Positions 33,573-44,589 of a DNA stretch of 64,000 nucleotides are shown here, in pieces (the stretch's first letter is position 1; each line of letters begins with the position of its first letter). Below the pieces are notes generated by a model. It did not search any database and was not told the DNA's origin. It saw only the letters and a program-made list of their open reading frames with translations. Both the position numbers and the translations under genes were made by a program. Source of the DNA: Brachypodium distachyon. Taxonomy: Eukaryota; Streptophyta; Magnoliopsida; Poales; Poaceae. The stretch is from positions 59,877,355 to 59,941,354 of the forward strand of contig NC_016131.3 of assembly GCF_000005505.3 (NCBI RefSeq). The letters are read 5' to 3'.

Positions 33573-35380
33573 TCACCGCGGCGTGAGATGGGGAGCGTAA
33601 GCTCCCCCATGGATGTAGGCAACGCCACAGGGCTCCTGGAAGCCCAGCTTGTCGCCGCCAGTGCAGTCGAACCCGCGCTGCTCCTCAGCGCGAGCCCTGT
33701 CTCGTCCCCGAGGAGGGCGTTTCCTGCCAGTGCAGGCCTGGCCGCGTCCTCCCTGGGGCTCCTCCCTGCCGGCGCCGGCGGGCTGCGGGCCTGCTCTGGG
33801 ATCGTTTGGGCAATCTCTGAAGAGATGCCCGATGTCGTCGCAATTGAAGTAGGCGCCGGCTGCTCGGAGCTCCTCGTGGCGCTGCTCGCGCCGCTGCTTG
33901 ATACCCTGCAGGATGTGGCAGTCCTGCACGTCGTGGGAGGAGTTGGCGTGGATGGGGCAGCAAGGCGCGTCGCCCTGCTTGCCACCATGCCCGCCACCCG
34001 GCGAGGCCTTCTTCGCAGGCCTCGCGGCAATAGCCCCCGACTCCACAGCGCGAACCTGCTTCCCGCTGCGCTTGCGGGAACCCTTCTTCTGCGAACCCTC
34101 CTCAGGGCTCGCGGCAGCCTTGGCTGCTAGTTCGGGCGCTAAACGCCCTTCCTCGGCCATGGCGCACACAAGTGCGCCAGGGCGTACAGATCCTGTGTCG
34201 TCCGGATCCGATGGGTGCTCAGGTTCTCACGCATCTTGGGGTCACGGACGTTGATGGCGAAGGTGTTGATGATGACGGCTGCCTCCGCCTCCGGGATGGA
34301 GTAGGAGAGGTTGGAGAAGCGATTGACGAAGCTCCGCAACGTCTCTCCCGGCTTCTGCACGATCGTGTGCAGCTCTGCAATGGTTCCCGGGCACTTGTAG
34401 CCGCCTTGGAACGCGCTCACAAACTACTCACGCAGGTCCGCCCAAGTGGCGATGGACCCATCGGGCAGGTTGAGTAGCCAGGTTCTCGCTGATCCTTTCA
34501 AGACCATCGGGAACCAGTTGGCTCCGACCATGTCGTCGGCACCGATGGCATGCATCCCCAACGTGTAGGTCAGGAGGAAATCCTTGGGATTCACGGTCCC
34601 ATCGTACGTGCCGAGCGCTGGCGCTCGGAACTTGCGGGGCCATGTCACCCGGCGCAGCTCGCGCGTGAACGCGGTGCAGCCGTCCTTAGGGCCCATGGGA
34701 GGACCCTCCTGCTCCTCCGGGCGTGGGCGCTCTACCTCGCGCCGACGCCGGCGCTCTAAGCGCTGGCGTAGATCATCTTGCTGGCGGGCATTCAAGATGC
34801 CGCGCGCGTCACCCCGTGTGATCGTGGGTGACGAGTCCGAGGACCCCTCCGGGTCCCCATCTCCCTGGCCTCCTTGCGGAGGAGGGTTCTCCCCTTGACG
34901 CGAGGCGCGGGGAGCGTCTCCACGCTCCGGGTTCTGCCCGCGGCCGAAGCCTGATGGGACGCCCTCACCTTGCGGCTGTTGGGCAGCGAGCGCGAGGAGC
35001 GCATCCAACTCTTCGCCCCACGTCTCGTGAGCCGACGTGCCCTGTTGCGGTTCATACCCCACCATGACCCGCACGGCGATGATGGCTTCCGCCGGGGTTC
35101 GTGCGGGAGGCGACCAGTTTCCCGAGCGGCTGCGATCCGCTCTACCCCCGGACGCATCCGGGTGCGCAGGGTGCGAGCCCCCGGGTGTCGCTCGCGATGC
35201 GGTATGCTCATGGCGCAGCTCATGCTGCGTGTCCTCGGCCAGCGATTCGACTCGCTGGCCGGTGCGGGCAGCACCATGCCCGCTCGCGCGGTTGGCCCCA
35301 GCGCTGGGGGCCGCCGGCCCCCTCAGCCGGTTGTCGGCTGACGGCCGAGGAGGCGGGGGAGGAAGCTGTGATTGTTGCAC
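33573..35380 (-). pseudogene. Gypsy gag, broken
   Basis: The Met at 35380 opens a Pro/Gln/Arg-rich N-terminus. The gag core follows: FRAPALGTYDGTVNPKDFL, ANWFPMVLKGSARTWL, and, after a TAG near 34424, FQGGYKCPGTIAELHTIVQ and ETLRSFVNRFSNL. A frameshift near 34160 leads to a basic tail with CPIHANSSHDVQDCHIL and a zinc-knuckle-like YFNCDDIGHLFRDC. The first Cys of the usual CCHC is Tyr here. It would form the particle capsid and bind RNA. Confidence 0.85.
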
Positions 35381-35591
35381 TCGTGAGGGCTCAGGGTTCT
35401 CCTGGGCCCCCGACGCGGGTCACGCGTCGCGTGACCGCGTGTGTGCCGCTGGGGCCTCACGCGCATCAATCCGGGGGTCACCAGCCCGCTTGGGGGGCAT
35501 GGTGACCGGCTCCATCGGCGAAGAAGACGAGGCTGACGTCGATGCAGACACTGCCGCCGGCGGTCACCGGCGAGCTCTCCTCTCGCGCACC

Positions 35592-35608
35592 CTACCTGGC
35601 GCGCCAGA
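35592..35608 (-). other. Candidate primer binding site of the gypsy element
   Basis: Read on the minus strand after the right LTR, two bases (TC) are followed by TGGCGCGCCAGGTAGG. TGG two bases inside the 5' LTR is the normal start of a tRNA-complementary site. I cannot name the tRNA. Confidence 0.55.
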
Positions 35609-36591
35609 TGTCGTCGCACGGGGCTCCGTCACCGGAGGCGTGATGGCACACCCCCTTTTAGGTTCGGCTGGCGCGTTGGGGATCGCTCCAGCGATCACCG
35701 GCGTGGCCGATGGCGTACGTAACCTGCAAAGAGGTGCACCCAGAATGCATGCAAGCTAGGAACACATGCACGCACGTTTTTACTCAGGTTCGGGCCACCC
35801 GGAGGTGTAAAACCCTACGTCCTGCTTGTCTGAGCTTGTATTATCGCAAAATCAAGTGTTTACAGGTTGCCGGGTGAGTTCCCGGATACTCTCTCCCTTT
35901 GGCTAAATGTTCTTTACTACCTCTGCTAATGCTAGAGGCTAACTGTGAGCTGATCGAACCAAACCGAACCAGCCGGGACTGAACCCTTTGACCGTTGGCG
36001 GGGGTTCTCCTTTTATAGCCAAGGGGATACCACAGGTGCCACGGTGCATGTATTACAAGTGGCGAGCAGGGAGATAGGGCAACTCCCCCTCGGTGTGCTG
36101 GTGGGCATGCATGAATGCCAACTCCGCTGCTAGGGGTCTAGAGCCCTACAAGTAGGATTGGACAGCCACTGTTTGCCCGACAAGACGGATAACGCCCCTC
36201 CTGTCGGCTCATTAAATGCGCCGTGCGGCTCACTCCTCGCCCTGGTGAGACTGCACACTGTGCGCCCAGCGCGCGCCCACGTGGCGTCGCTGCTCTGCCC
36301 GCTCAGCCCCACCCTCGTGGTGGGAGCCTGCACCCGGGAACCCCTCCTCCCGGCAAGTGACTTCCCGGGAGGCGCCCAGGTGGGACTGCGCTCGGAAACC
36401 CCTCCTCCCGGCAAGTGACTTCCCAGGAGGCGTCCAGGCGGGAATATTTCCCGAAGCCCCGTTAACCCTTCAAGGCTGGTAGCTTGCCGGGCTGCTTGTA
36501 GTTGCCGCCCGGGATGAGGTCCTCCCGGGAACTCGGCGACAAGACCCATGCGTCGTGCAACGGTGGTACCCCAGGTGCCACTTGTGCGACA
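35609..36591 (-). repeat. LTR at the 5' end of the gypsy element (right copy, 983 bp)
   Basis: Starts TGTCGTCGCACGGGG, ends CTTGTGCGACA, followed by GTCGG. It carries the promoter for the minus-strand transcript (TATAAAAGGAGA-type box on the complement of about 36009-36020). It contains a duplicated CCCCTCCTCCCGGCAAGTGA phrase (about 36340 and 36400), which explains most of the length difference from the left LTR. Confidence 0.92.
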
Positions 36592-36596
36592 GTCGG

Positions 36597-38215
36597 TGTA
36601 AAAGGTTCACTTATCAAGGTTGCAGAATAAACATGAACCACGTAAAGAGTTAGAAAACAACACGTAGATCATCAATATGGTCTTCTAAAGATTTGTTATA
36701 GATCAAAATATCATCGAAGAGTGCCACCACAGATCTGCCTATGAAAGTACGCAAAACTCCGTTCATCAATGATCAATCTCATAAAAGTACTAGTGTATTA
36801 GTTAAACTAAAAGATACGGCTAACCACTCATGCATAAAGGCTAAACTTAGTTTTAACAATTGTTTCTCATCCATCGTCTAATTTCATGCGAATCTGGTGG
36901 TATCCTCTGTGCAAATAACTTTTAGAGAACATATATAGTAGAGCCACTTAATTCATGCATATCATCTAACTTACGAATATGACGACAATAGTGAATGATA
37001 ATTGCATTGATAGCTCTACAATCAACACACATACGGCAAGTCAAATTTTTCTTATGGACCAAAATGACAAGAATAACACATGGACTTAGAATCTCTTGTG
37101 AGAAATTTTACGGTACCCCGGTACTCCAAAAACGTACCTTGGAGTACCAAAGGCATCAACGGCTGATAACAAAAGGGTACTTTGGTATTTTCATCCTATC
37201 ATCGGATCGTATATGTTCCATATTCCATCCTGGTCCGACCCAGACCGATCGACGAGATTCGCTCCCAGCCCAAGCGTCGCAGCCGCTGCCTGACTACTTC
37301 GCCCCCAGCCCCACACACACACACCGCCGGAGCGCCCCCTAGCCCGTGCGCCTCGCCGCACCCTGAATTGATCTCCAGAGCGTTGCCGCCATGCCTTGTC
37401 CCGATCTCCAGAGCGCCGCCGGCGCGGTCACCGAGGCACCTCCGCCGACGCAGCGGCCTCGTCGTATCCCCCGCAGGAGCAGCATACCTTTCCCTCCGCC
37501 GGCTCGGCCGCCAAGCCACATGCCTTCATGGCAACAGCCACTCAATAACGAGCTCTTCTTTCCCTAAACCTGAGCGGCACCCCTTGAGGCGGCGGAATAG
37601 GGCGGTGGCTGTGGCCTCTTCCCCTCAATCGGCGCAATGCCCTTGAGGCGGCGGCATCTTCCCCTCAGCCGGCGCAGCCACCCAGGAGGTGGCCTCCGCC
37701 GGCCCGGGGATTAGATCAGGAACGAAGAGAAAATTTTCTATTTTTCTTAATTGCGAACCAAAAAGGCAAAAACCAAAATACCTTACCTAATTACTAGTTT
37801 GCCATCCAATTCGAGGTACTCCCTAGTTTTTTCGCTCAATACTCCGTGGGATTGAGATGGAGTACCACTCAATTGTATCCATTAGATCGGGACAAATAAA
37901 CGGCTCATATTAAATCCGGTGTACCGTAAAATAGCTCTCTCTTATAAGCAAGCAAGTCTTGCACCTGTCACTGAATCTCCCCAGTCTCCTCTAGGTTGGT
38001 CCTGTATATGACGCACGATCGGGTAACGAGGCTCCTGGAATAAGGCCGATCTGATGCTCAGTCTCACGTGGGAACACATCAGCGAACTCCTCCAAGACGT
38101 TAGCAATAGCAGGACCATGCAGGGTTAGGCTGTGCATCGCACCCATGCAGACGGTAACGACCATACCGGCAGCACCAGAGCTTTGACGAGACCTGCCCTG
38201 TATATATAACAACCG
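36597..38215 (-). mobile_element. Older Ty3/gypsy pol fragment, split by a TIR element
   Basis: Minus strand: 38150-37935 reads ANVLEEFADVFPRETEHQIGLIPGAS, the conserved stretch just upstream of RT. After the inserted element, 37104-36960 continues with RT residues (LVHKKNLTCRMCVDCRAINAI), and 36740-36670 has VVALFDDILIYNKSLEDHI, the catalytic YxDD region in FDD form. Many stops. This is an older insertion of a gypsy lineage different from the 15-kb element that landed beside it. Confidence 0.8.
37105..37932. mobile_element. Short TIR element inserted in the gypsy fragment
   Basis: Perfect 12-bp inverted ends ATTTTACGGTAC (37105-37116) and GTACCGTAAAAT (37921-37932), followed inside by CCCGG and CCGG. 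Gypsy RT-like sequence lies on both sides, so this is an insertion. The interior is GC-rich (37320-37720), with no transposase recognised, unlike the AT-rich ends. No convincing target duplication is seen, and the superfamily is not assigned. Confidence 0.6.
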
Positions 38216-39655
38216 TCGATGATGTACACAACTAAATTATTCAAAAAGTAAGAAACATAAAAAGAAAAAACATGACGATTAGTTGTCATCACCAATGTGT
38301 ATGGGCACAACCACCTTCAAATTCATTCCCCACCATTGCTAAGAGAGCCTTCTCTTCAAGCATGTAGTGATTTATCATATATACTAAAACTATTTGAATT
38401 ATAACTTGTGCACATCGAAACAAAATCTTCGAATCTGATTCGTCTAGTTCTCTTAATTTAATTTGGCAATCATGTAATCATATAATTAGTTTTGAGGAGA
38501 AACATTTAGATAAAAAATTGAAAGAAAGAACATAAGGAAAACCAAAACAGCCAGAAGGCATCACATTCCCTTTACCTAATTAAAGTCGAGTGGGACGCGT
38601 GCAGGTGGGCTTGGTCTAGTTGAAACCGGATACCACCAAGGAGGCCAGGATGTCCAGGCATTTATGCTGCTTCTGCTTTGGTCATATGTGGTGCATATTG
38701 CCATATCCAGTCAGACACAAAACCAGATGGCAGAAACTGAAACCAAACGGCAAATGTACATGTATGCTATAAATAAATAAATAAATAAATAATGGTAAAT
38801 ATTCCTGGTGTTTTTGACAATTTGTTTGAATTGCTAACCACTTTGGCCACGTGGTTGGTAAATCCCTCATGTTATATGCCTCGTTGAATTAAAACTAGAC
38901 GAAGGAGGGGATAGATTTGTGAAGAGATTCTTCCTGAATGGAAGATTAGGCATTTGGATGTCTACTTTTTTACCGAGTGGTACAACATAACAGGCAATAT
39001 AGACGTGTGCCTGCGTCGTGACCTTGACGAAGATGGTGGCTCGAAACACCAAATTCGCTCTTAGTTTGAATTCGTCGTCATCGGCGCACTTCTTGAAGGT
39101 TTTGCCTATGAGTTGTGTTTCTCTTCGTTTTTGTTCTGTACCACAAGATTAGTGGTAGTTTAGTGGAATTATATTTTTTTTGTCCGGCTCTGCTGCGTTA
39201 TGCCTGACTTTACTAATATATGATTGTGTGCAATCGTCAATGCACATGCTGATGGTTATCCTTTTTTTTTAAAAGAGAGTAGAAAACTAGTCGACTCTTC
39301 ATCAGAGATTGAAAGAGAGACAATTTGTTTTTAAGTCTGAAGAAGAGTTGTATGCATCATTTTCATACAGATGCCGGGGCTTTGTACCTCCTTTTCGAAG
39401 AAAATAATGAGCAGATCCGGCAGGTGCTGCAGTGAAACTGAATCCAAAAAAAAGATAAATCGATACACACAGGATGATAATAAGATATGTTGCCTCGAAG
39501 GCATGGCTATCTACCGTGCTCGAGGTTCACGTTTGCTGAATAAAGGTGCAAGGTGGGCCCTCCCGGAATCGAGACATTGGGCATAGAATATAACCAAATT
39601 CTGGTTGTTTTCCAAATCTTTTGCGAGATTCGCCCTCCTCTTAACACAAAAGCCG
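38216..39655. other. Gene-free stretch
   Basis: AT-rich. Contains an AAAT microsatellite at about 38770-38793. No gene supported. Confidence 0.45.
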
Positions 39656-39661
39656 TCCTGC

Positions 39662-39672
39662 TGATTATAAAA
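39662..39672 (+). promoter_or_regulatory. TATA box of the LEA_3 gene
   Basis: TGATTATAAAACTG lies about 95-100 bp before the ATG at 39764, a usual distance for a plant gene with a short leader. Confidence 0.55.
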
Positions 39673-39763
39673 CTGAACAAACCCCCTGGCGACTAGCTCT
39701 CAACTCACCATATTGAAATAAATGCCTCTGGCTTAGCTCTTGGACACTTGTGAGAACCATACG

Positions 39764-40160
39764 ATGTGGAAGCTATGCAGAGTTGCTTCCGGCCTCGTTA
39801 TGTAAGCATGCATGTGTTTCTTTTTCTTTCCACGCTTTCCGCGAATGCGCTTCTGTTGTTCATAGTAAAAGAGTTGGACAGTAGCTTGTGTTTTCTTACA
39901 TTTTTGTTTTGATGCTGTTGGCTGTACGTAGCCGTCGGAGGTACGGCGTGCAGGCGAGGGCCGTGAAGGTGCCAACGGAAGTCGGTGCTGTGGCGGACAA
40001 CGTACCGGGTGCTGCGGCGGTGGCCACTGACGGCGGGAGGGCAAGGAAAAAGGAAGTGTTTTGGATGAGAGACCCGAATACGGGGTGTTGGATCCCCGAG
40101 AACCGCTTCGACGAGGTCGACGCCGTGGAGCTCCGGAACCAGCTGCTCCACCACAACTGA
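39764..40160 (+). CDS. Small LEA_3 / SAG21-type protein, 88 residues, two exons
   Basis: Exon 1 is 39764-39801 (MWKLCRVASGLV plus two bases). A GTAAGC donor and a TACGTAG acceptor bound a 130-bp intron, and exon 2 is 39932-40160. The split codon AT|C gives Ile and the frame stays open. The N-terminus (Arg and Ala rich, then IRRRYGVQARAV) looks like a mitochondrial targeting peptide. The C-terminus VFWMRDPNTGCWIPENRFDE then VDAVELRNQLL is the LEA_3 signature (Trp/Pro-rich, then DVxxLR). Length of about 90-100 is normal for the family. Such proteins accumulate in stress and senescence; expression here cannot be read from sequence. The intron sits right after the targeting-peptide start, as in relatives. 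Confidence 0.85.
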
Positions 40161-40329
40161 CCGAAGAACATGTCTGAACAAACATACAAAGTGAAATGGC
40201 AGTACATCCGTTTCGAAATATGAGATGTTTTACTTATGTTCTAACATAAATAAAATTAGAGTTATACTCGTATATGTTAGTTGATTTTTTTCATAAACAT
40301 GATTAAACTTTAAAAAGTTTAATTGAGTA

Positions 40330-40442
40330 TTCCCTCCGTTCCATATTAAGTGACGAAATATTATATGTATCTAGACGTTTTTTGGGTAACGATACATTCA
40401 TATTTGGACAAATTTGAGTCACTTAATATGGGACGGAGGGAG
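40330..40442. mobile_element. Stowaway MITE, 113 bp
   Basis: TTCCCTCCGTTCCATATTAA to GGGACGGAGGGAG with TA at 40328-40329 and 40443-40444. Same family as the two near 18.2-18.6 kb. It lies 170 bp after the LEA_3 stop codon. Confidence 0.92.
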
Positions 40443-40444
40443 TA

Positions 40445-42289
40445 TAAAGCTAAAACATATTATATTTAGTACCCTATGAGCATCTCCAACCGACTAAGGC
40501 GGCATATGTTGGTTGATGAAATCAGTACATGCTCTCGTTATTGGCGGGTAGCGTCATCTGCTATTCAAAGAATAGCGTCAGTGCCCGTGCGCTGCTATGG
40601 AACCATCTTACATTTTAGTCTCTTTTAGTTAAGGATTAGTGTCAACGGTCTGTTGCCTTCGGACTACATTAATTTTTAATGCCCTCTTTACTTCATAGAA
40701 AGTAACTCTAAAATAAACAGAAAACTGAAAGTAATAGGATATATTGCCCTTTTTTACATTATACCAATATAGAGGGGGCGAAGGGCAGGGAGGCCGGGAC
40801 AGATCCGCCCGTGGCCAGCACCTGACAACTCGTCGATGCTGTCCGGGCCTGATCCATCACGCCCATCGCCCAACCACTCACCGGACTTCTCTTTGTCCCC
40901 TTCCCTATTACTCATTCCTGGCAACCATGTCCACTGGAGCGCTTGCATGGTCCATGACAGTCGCGTCCACCTCAACCGCAACGCTCCGACTTCCTCACAG
41001 ATGAGGGCGACGAAGTGCCGGGACTAGGGTGTGCTTTCTAGCGATGTCGCCTTCTATAGGTGAGAGAGGGGGCAGAGTGATGATGGGTGGGCTGGGAAAG
41101 GCGGGAAGAATGAGACCCAATTTTCTGATTTGGGGGTGTTTGTTTCGTGCGATTAGAGGGGAGATGACCATTCATTGGCAACTTTTATCCTAGTGTTTGT
41201 TTCCGTGATTTGTATATTCTTCTGTTAGCATGGACAAACACAATTAGGATATCATTTTCTTTCTTTTTTGTTGTTGGGGGGGGGAGGGGGTATGAGTAGT
41301 CATGGTCGGGTTTTGGTATGGGCTGGTGAGTTTAGCACTCACAACTAAACTTTTAGAAGCAACCAAGTCTTCGATGCAAACAATTTGGAAACAATTCTCT
41401 CATGGACATATATTCTAAAAAAACAGTAAAGGAGAATTCTCTCGGAGCCATACAAATAATTCTCACAAGAATTTACCACATCATTGATTAGCATATACAG
41501 AGCCAACTCATTCCACAGATCGGCAGGTGAGGTTGCCATGAAAGCAATCGCGTACTTCCCAAACCCCAATCCCTTTATTTAAAAAAAATCCCCCTTATCT
41601 CCCATTCTCTCCCGCCAGCCCCTCCTTCTCCCAGTCCTCGTCCCCCCTCTGTTCCCTCCCATGCGCCGCCAGGGCCAGGCGCCCTTACCACCACCGATCC
41701 AGTCCTTCCGTGCGCCACCACCCGCCGGTGTTGGTGGCGCGTCCCCTCTCTCTCTCTCACGCACATCTCTCTCTCTCTAGTCCCCAATCTGGATCCCATG
41801 GACGCCTGCCGCAGTGTCCCGCGACCAGCCTACCGAAGCGCCCCCGCTACCCTCATCTGCCTTGCCGCGAGCCCTAGCGTCCTAGCTGCAGGCGCCTTTC
41901 TTTCGAGGAGAAGAGACAGGGGAGAGAGAGATGAGAAGCTACTCCTGGATGCGTTGTGAGAGACGGAAGAGACGTAAAAGTCGGTACCACATGAGATGGG
42001 CAGGTGTGGCGACGTACCGCCACCACCAAATGGCTCTTTTATAAGAGTTAAGATAATGCGAGCACCCATATCAAGTGTAGGACTTGAACCTGAGTCTACT
42101 GGTTCCATCACAGCGAACCAAACCAGCTAATCCAGTTCACGAAAAGCATCTCTATTCTGAGAGGCATGCATGTGGCAAAATCTTGATTCATGATGGTTTC
42201 AGTCCGATATTATTGGGGATAAGTCCAATGGAAATAAAAGGAATAAGATGTTTGAATGAAGGGAACTGTGCCAATGGCAATTTTGCTGA
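40445..42289. other. Gene-free stretch
   Basis: No gene recognised. 41580-41780 is CT-rich (dense TCTCTC), and 40780-41050 is moderately GC-rich with short accidental ORFs. A G-run lies at about 41276-41291. Confidence 0.4.
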
Positions 42290-42389
42290 GTAAGTGACAA
42301 GCATGACATGTTTTTTATGCTTTGTGAGAAACAAATGCACCTTTTTGCAAAAATTTATGTGTTATCTTACTGTTTATGGATCAAATGTC

Positions 42390-42850
42390 AAACCTAGTTC
42401 GGTACCACAAATTGGCATGAAATTTAGCACTTTAATTGGAAGAGGATTGGGATTTTTAGAGTTATTATGGGGGGCAAATTAGGTTTGGTCTCAGGAAGAG
42501 GTTGGAATAATCACTTCATGCAAATATGTTTGTCACAAAGAGGGTTACCGGCTAACAAGCCGAAGTACTGTAGCTGAAATTAGGACATGTTGCCAAGTTC
42601 ATATGGGCCTTACAATAGATAGTGAAGGTGGAAACTATGAAGTATTTGATCTTGTTCTTGAGCACAACCACATGCTACAGTTGAAAGAAACATACCATCT
42701 TATGCCATCCCACAGAGGATATCCCATCTTTAGGCTTTCGAGATCAAGACCGCGGATGATTCAGGTATTGGTCCAAAAGCTGCACATGAGTTAGCTAGTC
42801 GGCAAGTTGGAAGATCATTTTTTCTTAGCTACACCGCACAGACCATAAAA
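42390..42850 (+). pseudogene. FAR1-type DNA-binding domain remnant (FRS or MULE origin)
   Basis: Plus-strand pieces read SVPQIGMKFSTLI, a broken Gly/Leu stretch, CHKEGYRLTS, then NYEVFDLVLEHNHMLQL and ETYHLMPSHR, and after a frameshift TADDSGIGPKAAHELASRQV. These are the WRKY-like FAR1 domain zinc ligands (Cys and the HNH pair) and its conserved tail. Several frame changes and a stop make it non-functional. The FAR1 domain occurs both in host FRS regulators and in Mutator-like transposases; the transposase domain is not visible here. Confidence 0.75.
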
Positions 42851-42869
42851 ATTATTTGTGTATGTCGCG

Positions 42870-43840
42870 TGTGGGAACACGGTGATGAGGGCATCCCTAG
42901 TCCTTTGTTCTTTGCCTAATGATGATCTTGTTGTTCAAGATAAACCCAATGATCTACGCATTGGACCAATTACACGAGCACGTGCCAAGTTATTAGAACA
43001 ACAGGTGAACTCACTCCCAGTTGCACCTAACGTTTATATTGATGAGAATTTTATACTTCCTAAGTCTTTGTATCTTTGTGTAATTAGGTTTGAGGCTGAG
43101 GCAACCGTGGAGCGTGGAGGAGAGGAGGCCGCGTGCGAGGATCATCATGTGCTGTTATCCAACATCAAAATATGCGTGAGGAAGGAAAGGGAGGCAGGCG
43201 CACCACAAATGAAGATGGAGGATACAAATCACTAGAAGAACAACTTGTGTGCAAGGGGCAGCCAACGACAAGAATGATCTGCCCACCACAAGTTGAGTAC
43301 GAATACGAGGCGCACCAGGATAGCCTACGACGAGTCCGACACATCTAAGGGGCGCCCGAACCTGCGAGTCCTAGTTTAAGCCAAGTCCTATTCGGATTGG
43401 TTGTATGAGTTTGAGTCGAACCTAGTTTTGAGTCTGAGTCCGTTTGTGTGTTTGGCTGCTCCTCGCCTATATATACAAGGGGTACGCCTAGGGTTAGAGT
43501 TAGACCACATTTTAGCTATTTTCGAGACTCTTGTTGATTGCGAGAAGCATTCATCTGGAATCCTATACACCATATTCGTTTCGATAGGATGTTTATTATC
43601 TACTGAAATTTCGAGCGTAGTCTGTCGTTCCGCTGGGAATTGGAAGATTGAGAAACCGCTTGTGGTCGGCGGACTACTGCGCAAGTGTGTGATGTTGCGA
43701 ATTTCCATTTGGGTTGCAAGTTCATCGTGCGGCGACGAGTGAACAGCCGGAAGATTTGTAGAATCATACAAGTTATCCACGTTGCTCTCTGAGAAGATCG
43801 AGCCACCCCTTATCACACGGACCCCGGGGATGTCAACACC
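42870..43840 (+). mobile_element. Ty3/gypsy 3' end with LTR fragment
   Basis: The plus-strand frame GPITRARAKLLEQQVNSL then NFILPKSLYLCVIRF is the C-terminal tail of a gypsy polyprotein common in grasses. It is followed by LTR-like DNA with a TATA box in CGCCTATATATACAAGG (about 43466-43482). I cannot fix the LTR start or find a duplication. No RT or integrase precedes it, so it is 5'-truncated. Confidence 0.72.
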
Positions 43841-44085
43841 CCTTTTCTTTGTTCGGTGATGGGCGTGAGAGTGAGGCAAACCCCTTCGTTAACCTCGAGA
43901 CACGGTGGTTTTACCAGGTTCTGGCCACCCGGAAGTGTAAAATCCTATGTCCTATTTGATTGTATTGTGAATGTGGTGGTGTTACAATGGCGAGCTCGAG
44001 CTCTCTATGAAACCCTAGAGTGCCCGAGCTGTTTGAACTGGAACTGACGAGGGAATGACCCTTCGGGTCCTCAACCTTTCTATAC
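43831..44085 (-). mobile_element. LTR fragment, minus orientation
   Basis: Begins TGTCAACACC and contains CAGGTTCTGGCCACCCGGAA then GTGTAAAATCCTATGTCC, the inverse of the late-LTR motif found in the 15-kb element's family. No coding region is attached. Confidence 0.55.
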
Positions 44086-44089
44086 CTGA

Positions 44090-44535
44090 TACAGCCCAAC
44101 AGGGGGTCCACAAAAAGGCCCATCAAGTATACACAGGTCGAGTCCCCTGAAGTGCGGCTCAAGCTAAGGAACGTAATCTTACTATGCCAGAATGTACTGA
44201 TCTGATTGTAACCTTCCTGATTATCACGCCCAAGACCTAGCCGCCAGTATATAAGGCTAGGAGGGGGGATCGGGAAGGATCGTCCTCTACACACATGTCA
44301 GATCCCATCTGCGCACCATAGCCTCGGAGCTTCCTTGTAACCTTGATCGATACAAAACACCAAAGCATGACATAGGGGTGTTACCTCCTCGAGGGCCTCG
44401 AACCTGGGTAATCCTTGTGTCCCCCTATGTCCTTGTTAGTCGACGAGGTTGCTGGTGCACCCCGTGCTCTCCTTAGTCGAAAACCCTCGAGTTTGGGTAT
44501 TGCCGAAGTGAAACTTCGTCAGGAACCAAAATCAA
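44090..44535 (+). mobile_element. LTR fragment, plus orientation
   Basis: Contains a TATA box in CCAGTATATAAGGC (about 44246-44259) and the late-LTR motif GTGTTACCTCCTCGAGG ... CGAACCTGGG (about 44382-44417) in plus sense, so it faces the fragment on its left. No internal region is attached. Confidence 0.55.
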
Positions 44536-44589
44536 ACCCTTGCTAAGGAAGCCATGGACCTCCTTTACTTATTAGGTTAATTGGGGATA

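Larger units (their letters stand above)
21620..36591 (-). mobile_element. Ty3/gypsy LTR retrotransposon, Tat-like, 15 kb, with antisense ORF
   Basis: Direct LTRs at 21620-22556 and 35609-36591 enclose minus-strand gag, protease, RT, RNase H and integrase in gypsy order. They are bounded by a perfect 5-bp duplication, GTCGG. A TGG-starting primer-site candidate lies 2 nt inside the right LTR. Between integrase and the left LTR lie two tandem-repeat blocks and a plus-strand (antisense) spliced gene. A long 3' region with an antisense ORF is known from the plant Tat lineage (Grande, RIRE2 type); assigning this copy to Tat is inference. The coding regions carry several stops and frameshifts, so it is not autonomous. 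A solo LTR of the same family interrupts pol at 32118-33098. Confidence 0.93.

Noticed and set aside
34828..35759. Plus-strand ORFs opposite gag
   Set aside because: Shadow frames of the high-GC gag sequence, which has clear domain motifs on the minus strand.
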